Source: Brachypterus glaber (taxonomy: Eukaryota; Arthropoda; Insecta; Coleoptera; Kateretidae). Taken from it: a stretch of DNA of 64,000 nucleotides. The notes under the pieces are model-generated. The model was not told the DNA's origin. It ran no database searches and worked only from the letters and a program-made list of their open reading frames with translations. The stretch covers positions 36,987,747 to 37,051,746 of the forward strand of contig OY294047.1 of NCBI GenBank assembly GCA_958510825.1, given 5' to 3'. The translations under genes were made by a program, and so were the position numbers. Below are positions 57,795 through 64,000 of the stretch, in pieces. Position 1 is the first letter of the stretch; each line of letters begins with the position of its first letter.

Positions 57795-58715
57795 TTAACT
57801 TGTCTAAATTTAATTTTTTTTAAATTATATGAGGGTAGATCCATATTATTTTTGAAAGTAATCCCGCCAAAAACAAAAAAGTTATAAGGGGTTAAACCAT
57901 CATTTTTTTTAACTTTTCGTGTTTCTCAAAAAGAAAAACAATTGTTTTTTTTTATTTTTTTTGGAAAAACAATTTTTTTGATTCTTTTTTTTTAAATTGT
58001 TTTAAAAAGTTTTCGTTTTTCAACAAAAGATCTTATTTAACTCTTTCAGGGGTGATGGTAACAATTTTGTAACACAAAATACGCAATATTTTTTTTTGAA
58101 ATTTTTCAAAATAGGAAAGCAATTAAGATAATAGTTTTTGTAAAAATATGGTTAAAATCCACAAAATAAAATTATTGGCGTATGATTATTTTTTTTTTAA
58201 ACCTAATGCGATAGTGACATTGGATTCAGCGAATCGAGATCTGATATATTTAGTATGCGTTTCTGTTTTTTAGTTTTTGGTTTGGAGTAATTGGGACCTT
58301 TTCTAGTTGTTAAAGTGTGCGGTGGTAGAAATTTTAAAACACTTAGGTGAACCTATTTGTATAATAAAATAATATGCACAAAATTTTGAAAATTTATTTT
58401 TAATTAGCATTATTAATGTAAATTTATAAATATATATAAAATTTATGCGTATAAGCATTTTATTCAAAAATTTAAAAACAAAATTTTAATTTTGCGCCCA
58501 CTTGGGGATTTTTACATAAAAATAAAGAGTTAAAAAAATGATTTTTTTTCGAATTATTTAAGGTTAGTTGAATGTGTTTTATGAATTTTTTATACTTGCA
58601 ACAAGTATATATCAAGTCTCGTGCTTACCACACTGAATGTAATTGGGTTATAGTATACAACAAAATGTTCGACCACAAAAATTTGTCTTATTGCCTAGAT
58701 TACTGGGTAGCGATT
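57795..58715. other. AT-rich DNA, nothing recognised
   Basis: Long T and A runs. No coding frame of note. Confidence 0.4.
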
Positions 58716-58865
58716 CTCATTTAGGTGATATGATAATATCATATAACTTCACCTAAATTCACCGAAAATCAGTGAAAGCGGTATTCTGATACTTTCACAT
58801 CACCGAGGACCAGACCTATGTTCATAGCACTTCACTGCTTTGAAGCTGTTAGACTTTTATTAATA

Positions 58866-59111
58866 ATGGATTTAAATGAAGTATTGGATGCCATAGTGGT
58901 CTTAGGAAATCTCCAAGACGCTAAAAACCAAAACGAGGAGCATCCACGTAAATTTTTACAATGGACAAATCTATTTAATAGCCTTACTGATGCAAATTTT
59001 ATAAATAAATATAAACGTTCCTCGTTTTTGTTCCATTTAAATTTAAATGCATTTATAACAACAATTGTCAGGTTTGTGATTAGCATCGAACTATATTCGT
59101 GGAATTCGTGA
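58866..59111 (+). pseudogene. Possible N-terminal fragment of a Harbinger-type transposase
   Basis: The frame begins best at ATG 58866 (MDLNEVLDAIVVLG), although it is open from 58818. The part FNSLTDANFINKYKRSSFLF recalls the 'F..L.D..F...YR.S...F..L' signature near the start of PIF/Harbinger transposases. After INKYKRSS the similarity fades. A CAGGTTTG near 59070 could be a splice donor. The fragment lies between two near-palindromic 'gtgatatgataatatcac'-type motifs (about 58722-58741 and 59144-59161), which may be ends of a short non-autonomous element. Assignment is tentative. Confidence 0.35.
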
Positions 59112-59164
59112 ATACTGAAATATTGAAATGTGTAAAAAAAGCGTGATATGATAATATCACCGGA

Positions 59165-59454
59165 CATTTATCACATTACATCTAAGTTCAGAATTGATCC
59201 CCTGGTTGCAGCAACCAGAAAAATAGTTATTTATATAATCATTAATCTGGTTTACCCAATAAGCCTCTTAAGTCGATAAGTCGATTTGTCTTTATAACCA
59301 CCAACGAAGAGATCAACGGCCATGACTTCGTCCACGAACACGATTTTTGTGGTAATTATGATTTTTCATCTACATGTGTTTCCCATACATCAATAAAAAA
59401 GCCGTGAAGATATGCAATGCTTTGCATTTCATAGTATGCGCTTAGCTGATTATG
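59165..59454. other. No gene recognised
   Basis: Nothing supported in this stretch. Confidence 0.35.
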
Positions 59455-59590
59455 TTCTTATGCAAGCTTCTGAATATGCCTTGAATGCGATGCCGTGATT
59501 GGCTTACAAGATACATGGCGGCAAATCAAGCCAATCATGGCATCGCATTCTTATGTATTACGTTCTTATGCGAGACTGTGGATATGCCCT
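59455..59590. mobile_element. Short palindromic MITE within direct repeats
   Basis: GAATGCGATGCCGTGATTGG with CTT (59483-59505) is mirrored at 59528-59550 with one mismatch. Imperfect direct repeats of the form 'ttcttatgc(a/g)ag' to 'atatgcc' flank it (59455-59480, 59564-59589). A relative is at about 4083-4200. Confidence 0.7.
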
Positions 59591-59757
59591 CATGAGAGAA
59601 AATTTTCCCACAATAGCGACCTGCAAAAAAAAATCCGATACGGATTACCTGCAATTTAACTACCGGCTATCGGTGCCTACCGAAATAAAAAAAATGTAAA
59701 TTTTTCTTTAACTTTGAACTTTAAAACTGCAAATTTTTCTCAATTTTTAGTGTTTGT

Positions 59758-60388
59758 GACTGAAGTTTTTTTTTTGCTGAGACGGTCGAGGCAAAAATCA
59801 GTCGAGAACACTTAAGACCATTTTTTCTACTACCTAAAGGTAGGAACTCCAAATATTAGTTACTAATGTAAATTAAAAACTATTTTGACATAGCTGTCAG
59901 TTTGACAAGTAAGTTGAAAAAAGTTGGCAGTTGTCTTAATTTTTTTCATTATTGACAGTCATCAATAAACAATGCGGTCAATAATAAATGAGTTCACTGA
60001 TTTTATTGGTTGTCAACGTAAACAAGCCTTGACAACGGTAGATAATATGTAAGCTAGCAATTTTTTCTACTACCTATTATCTACCGTTGTCAAGGCTTGT
60101 TTATCTTGACAACCAATAAAATCAGTGAAGTCATTTATTATTGACCGTTGTTAAGCATTGTTTATTGATGACGGTCATGAAAAATTTTTCAGACACCTAC
60201 CAACTTTTTTCAACATACATGTCAAACTGACAGCTATGTCAAAATAATTTTTAAATTTTATTTTTAACTGATAATTGGAGTTACTAGCTTTAGGTAGTAG
60301 AAAAAATAATATATGCACCACGTATGTGAACTGTTTTATGTGTTTTCGACTGATATTTTGCATCGACTCCGTCAAAAAAACTTCAGTC
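59758..60388. mobile_element. 630-bp fold-back element
   Basis: The ends GACTGAAGTTTTTTT and AAAAAAACTTCAGTC are inverted. Arms match through 'ttgacatagctgtcagtttg' and mirror, 'ctgattttattggttgtca' and mirror, up to a centre near 60070 at 'tctactaccta'. The minus-strand frame 60175-60456 is an artefact of the arm. Confidence 0.85.
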
Positions 60389-60909
60389 TCGAATACTAAA
60401 GACTTAGTTCGCATACTAGGTGCATAATATACTAGTATTATCAGTGTACTGTACAAACTGTATGACTGTGGAGAGTTAAAGTCAAAACGGTTAACCTATA
60501 CCCAATAATTTGGTCCCCAGGGATGTAATTGGATAGCCTGTGCATGTGGTTGAAGGGTTTACCATTGTATGGCACATTTTTAAAACATGTCCATTTTACT
60601 TAAAATGGCTCTTTGATTAATTGATGCGGTTTGTTTGTATGTAAATATTTTATGAGTCAAGAATAACTTAAAAATAAATGGTACTGTTCCAGTGCACTGA
60701 TCTCCGATACAACTGCACTATTAACAGTATTATTATATTATTTCAGAAAAAAATAATGATATACTCAGGGTCATTAAATACAAGAAATGAACTAAACCTT
60801 TTTTGTTTTTTTTTAAACTGCTAAAATAAACTTTCCTGCCTTCTTTTTCTATAAGAATTTTATTAGGAAACGCATCCTTTAAAAATTTTAATGAAACGTT
60901 TAAAAAATA
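60389..60909. other. No gene recognised
   Basis: AT-rich sequence between two fold-backs. Confidence 0.35.
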
Positions 60910-61845
60910 ACACAGCCACGCAAAAAATGAATCTCCGACGCACAGTGGTTCAGAATTAAATAAAAATTGACAAAATTCTGAAAAAAAAATTCTCTATCAG
61001 GAAAATATAAAAATATTTAAATCAAGTTTTTTCAAAAACGTGCCATTTCGTGAAACTTTCTTTTTCATATTTTGATAGTACCATATCTTGGAAAAAAAAG
61101 CATATAAAAAAAACCTGGGCGATTTTAAGCGTTTTTTTTTTAATTGATAATTACTATTTTTTCTCCTGTTCTCAAGTTAAACTGTCTTAATGGTAGAGTA
61201 AAACATATTTTAAAAATAAAATATAGTGATTTTAAGCATACATAGAGATAAAACAAGACACTACTTTCATCTATAAATTTATTGTTTGTCGCAATATGGC
61301 GCATGACCTTGAAACTTCAATTATTACAATAATTGACCTATTTTTTTATTTTTTACATTGGTATGGACTATCATATTCAGGGGCTTAATTATGAACAGAT
61401 GTAAGTAATAAATAATATAAACCTAATTATAAGGCTTAATTTAGATCAATTAAGACCACATCTTAAAAGTTGAACCACCCTAACTTTTTCTCTATACCAA
61501 ATTTTGAACTTTTAGGTATTGATTCATATAAAGGATCTTAAATGAAGCATACATACCAAATTTCATCAAAATCGAAAATATATAATAAAATATGTTCCAC
61601 CCTAGTGGCGCGAAAAAATTTTTTTCAGATTTTTCATTATGATATTCGTAATCAGCGGTATCGAAAATATAAGTACACAAAAATTCAGAATTTTGTCAAT
61701 TTTTATTTAATTCTGAACCACTGTGCGACGGACTCGACTAGTCAATTCCTACCAACCGCTGCAGGGCTCTGAATCCAAATCAAAATACATAGGAATTGAC
61801 TAGCCGAGTCCCTCGGAGATCAAACTGTTTTTTGTGTGGCTGTGT
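60910..61845. mobile_element. 936-bp fold-back element with ACACAGCCAC ends
   Basis: ACACAGCCACGCAAAAAA on the left matches TTTTTTGTGTGGCTGTGT on the right. An inner pair, 'gcacagtggttcagaattaa' against its mirror near 61703-61727, is strong. A smaller hairpin ('ggactcgactagtcaattcc' against 'ggaattgactagccgagtcc') lies at 61729-61810. Relatives include 10600-10770, and the ends resemble the 'gtgtgcctgtgt' motif of the 20-kb and 36-kb fold-backs. Confidence 0.8.
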
Positions 61846-61849
61846 AATG

Positions 61850-62195
61850 AATACGACGAATTTGAACTTTAGATTCTGCATTGGTATCACCTGGCCGACA
61901 AAAAAATTTGTTTGTGCAGGGGTTGAGACCCACCTATTATTATGAATTTTAAGATGCTGAACACTTAACCCAAGATAGAGTTTTTTTGTGGGCTTTTATA
62001 AGGCCTCCTCATTTTTTTGCAAGACTGAAATTGCAGACTAATAATACTTTTAGATTTTCACCATTTTAGACAGTATTTTCAGTGTAGAAAAAAAAGTTGC
62101 CTTTTTATGGCAGATTCGTATTCAGCATCCCAAAATATATGAGAATAGGTAAATCTCAACCCCAGCGCTGACATTTTTTTGTTGGTCTGTGTATT
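61850..62195. repeat. Probable one-sided relative of the adjacent fold-back
   Basis: Contains 'gacaaaaaaatttgtttgtg' and ends in 'tttttttgttggtctgtgta', with 'ggttgagacc' and 'aaatctcaacc' as weak inner inverted phrases. It looks like a diverged copy of the same terminal type. Confidence 0.45.
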
Positions 62196-62547
62196 GGGAT
62201 TAATGTAATTAAAATAAGTGCACTAAAAGAGTTTCCATGGGGAGTCTCTATCACAATCTTAAAGCATTTTTAAATTAAGTGGTAATAAAACATAAAGGAC
62301 CTTGCATATTTTCTAAAAAATAAACAATTATAATGATTAAAATATCAGACTTTACGTATAACATGCATTACACCAAAACGTTTGGTCAAGGCGCAATCTT
62401 TTCATTTTTTAATCTACTTGATAAAAAGGAAAATTTCTGGGTCCTTTGATTAGGAATTACAACAATTTTGAAACCGTACACCTTCTGGTTATAGCATTAA
62501 CCAAATTATTTTCATGCCATACTAACAAGGAGCTAATTACTATAATT
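62196..62547. other. No gene recognised
   Basis: Nothing supported in this stretch. Confidence 0.35.
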
Positions 62548-62774
62548 GTGACAAGCTGAGAATGCGACTCTGACGTCACAGCGTGTAAATTAAAAAGCAC
62601 TCTGTAGCGTAACTGAAACTTATTTATTAAGACTTAATACATAATTATTATATAGAAAATGTATATAAACAAAAATCAGTTATTAAATCTTAAGAAATAG
62701 GTTTTAATTATCCTACAGATTGGTATTTAGTTTAGTCTCTGTGACATCAGAGTCGCATTCTCAGATTGACACGA
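62548..62774. mobile_element. 227-bp palindromic MITE, copy 2
   Basis: 'gctgagaatgcgactctgac' on the left is mirrored by 'agagtcgcattctcag' and 'attgacacga' on the right. Same family as 47709-47937; the interior has diverged. Confidence 0.8.
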
Positions 62775-63011
62775 ATATAGAAAAAACATCAGCTCTCAAC
62801 TGTGACTTAAAATTCTGATTTTATATTAAAAGAAACTTTGCACTTCTGACATATTTAAGAGCATTTGTTAAATAAAGCCGTTAATTAAATTAAATTGGCC
62901 GGACTTAGAGGACCTTACCCTACCAAGAAACATAAATATTGTAGAATAGACAAAAATGGCTCTTAGTCGGGTATAACAGATCGTAATTAATGATATTAAT
63001 ATTTTTGAACA

Positions 63012-63281
63012 AATGTAGATAACTACTCTAATGTGGCCCTTTGTGGAGAGCGGAAGGGTTACTTCCTGGGCGCTACGAGTCGCCTATGGTGGTCAAGGCA
63101 TGTCCAACACATGCAAGAGTGCGGGAATATTAATGTCTTGGAGGACCGCGTTCTTACCACCCTCCACCAAGGGTCTGACCAGGACATAGATCATGTAGAG
63201 CAGCGTTTTCGGCGGCGCGGTGGGGACGTGGAGAGGCGGCTAGAGTCACTCTATCTAGACGAGGCGGTTTTAGCGCCGTAA
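63012..63281 (+). CDS. Unassigned coding-like island, possible exon
   Basis: A GC-rich patch in AT-rich DNA. The frame is open from just after a TGA near 63010 to TAA at 63279-63281. It reads VALCGERKGYFLGATSRLWW, then HVQHMQECGNINVLEDR, then a basic/acidic stretch with EQRFRRRGGDVERRLESLYL. It has no ATG start, so if real it is an internal or terminal exon; TGTAG at 63014-63018 could be a splice acceptor. No family recognised. Confidence 0.3.
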   Translation, partial: NVDNYSNVALCGERKGYFLGATSRLWWSRHVQHMQECGNINVLEDRVLTTLHQGSDQDIDHVEQRFRRRGGDVERRLESLYLDEAVLAP

Positions 63282-63640
63282 TGCTCTGTGTAAAAATCGC
63301 ACATTTTAACATAAATTAACACGGAATCGTGTTAATATACGAGTTCAACGGCATTCCTGACTAAAAGTTCACACGAACATTACGAGATGATACTACTGGC
63401 AGGCAGACTCCGTGCACTATAGAATTATATCACTCGCCGCAATTATTCATATGACGTCATATGTAGATTTTCGGCGAATAGTAGATTTCTATAAGACATT
63501 GAATTCGTATATTGAAGACTAATTGCAAAAAATCAATTCTAAAACCCTTTTCGTGGCTACAACCTTGCATTTATCTTTACAGGTATTTGTCTAATATTAA
63601 TTTAACAAAAAAGCTTAATAAGCAACAAAAAAATGATGTA
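63282..63640. other. No gene recognised
   Basis: Nothing supported; the stretch ends in a TCTG/TCGG run (63641-63661). Confidence 0.4.
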
Positions 63641-63669
63641 TGTCTGTCTGTCTGTCGGTCTATTTGTTT

Positions 63670-63670
<1 letters not shown>

Positions 63671-63710
<40 letters not shown>

Positions 63711-63711
63711 G
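63671..63711. repeat. (AAT)n microsatellite, LINE tail
   Basis: About 13 AAT units. On the minus strand it follows the 3' end of the LINE at the window edge, and reads (ATT)n, as in LINEs with short tandem tails. Confidence 0.85.
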
Positions 63712-64000
63712 CATTTATTCCGGCATATAAGCCATATCACATAGGAATATTAGAAAAAATAAATAAATAAAAATAAAACATACACAAAAATATATACATA
63801 AAAAAAAAGGTTGGGTTTACAGTCATTATAACAAAAAACAAAGACGTCGCCAACTTCCAAAAATAGTAGAGGTCCAGAAAACATCTGATGACACTACAGC
63901 TCTTAACAGATTGTTCTGGGTGCAGGAAAGGCGCTCTACAAAGCTGGCAAGCTTTTTTCTCCGAAGAGCGTCCAAGGTGTTAATTCGGGCTGTAGCAAAC
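63712..64000 (-). mobile_element. LINE 3' end, second family, runs off the window
   Basis: A minus-strand frame from the window edge to TAA (63826-63828) gives 57 residues: RINTLDALRRKKLASFVERL, then NNLLRAVVSSDVFWTST and a short tail. This resembles the extreme C-terminus of a non-LTR reverse transcriptase ORF. A 3' UTR of about 115 bp and an (ATT)n tail follow, which supports a LINE 3' end. The sequence differs from the Jockey copy at 9-10 kb. The clade cannot be told from this piece. Confidence 0.6.

Overview
The window is eukaryotic repeat-dominated DNA from an AT-rich genome. It is most likely an insect, judging from a Jockey-type LINE, Penelope-like elements (PLEs), piggyBac-, Harbinger- and mariner-type miniature elements and tRNA-derived SINEs. 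A beetle is possible, but the sequence does not prove the order. I see no intact host gene, rRNA or genuine tRNA gene. Nearly everything recognisable is a transposable element, a fold-back (long inverted repeat) element, a satellite or a microsatellite. Most long open frames are by-products of these repeats.

Layout. 0-10.5 kb: a MITE with internal repeats, a dead Jockey fragment holding a hAT-like MITE with an exact 8-bp target duplication, a PLE-derived palindrome with a hammerhead ribozyme, a Harbinger-type MITE, a 955-bp piggyBac-type element with TTAA duplications, a 1.16-kb fold-back and a 5'-truncated Jockey LINE. 10.5-28 kb: fold-backs of several families, an element filled with a GGAACTC minisatellite, a Tc1-like MITE, a 1.64-kb palindrome carrying the start of a mariner-type transposase, and a Harbinger-type MITE with TTA duplications. 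28-31 kb: a head-to-head inverted duplication of an unassigned transposon-like gene, each copy damaged differently, with two tRNA-derived SINEs. 31-39 kb: a lone hammerhead motif, nested fold-backs, and a MITE split by a 2.0-kb TG...CA insertion. 39-45.7 kb: a 113-bp satellite in a higher-order repeat of about 2,533 bp whose spacers derive from the transposon mosaic just upstream. 46-53 kb: a CACTA-like element containing a 205-bp palindromic PLE miniature, then a 1.15-kb PLE copy with a GIY-YIG domain, 215-bp inverted arms and a 200-base assembly gap. 53-64 kb: more fold-backs, four short coding-like islands and the 3' end of a second LINE at the right edge.

The most interesting signal is a set of hammerhead-type ribozyme motifs with short, self-complementary stem III. 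They come in three sequence families (2.8 kb, 32.1 kb, and 47.0/52.0/53.0 kb). Two of the families sit in PLE-like palindromes, each with a one-sided tail and 12-17 bp target duplications. The second is a dispersed element whose 3' hairpin shows compensatory base-pair changes between two copies. The third is the origin of a satellite higher-order repeat from a transposon mosaic.
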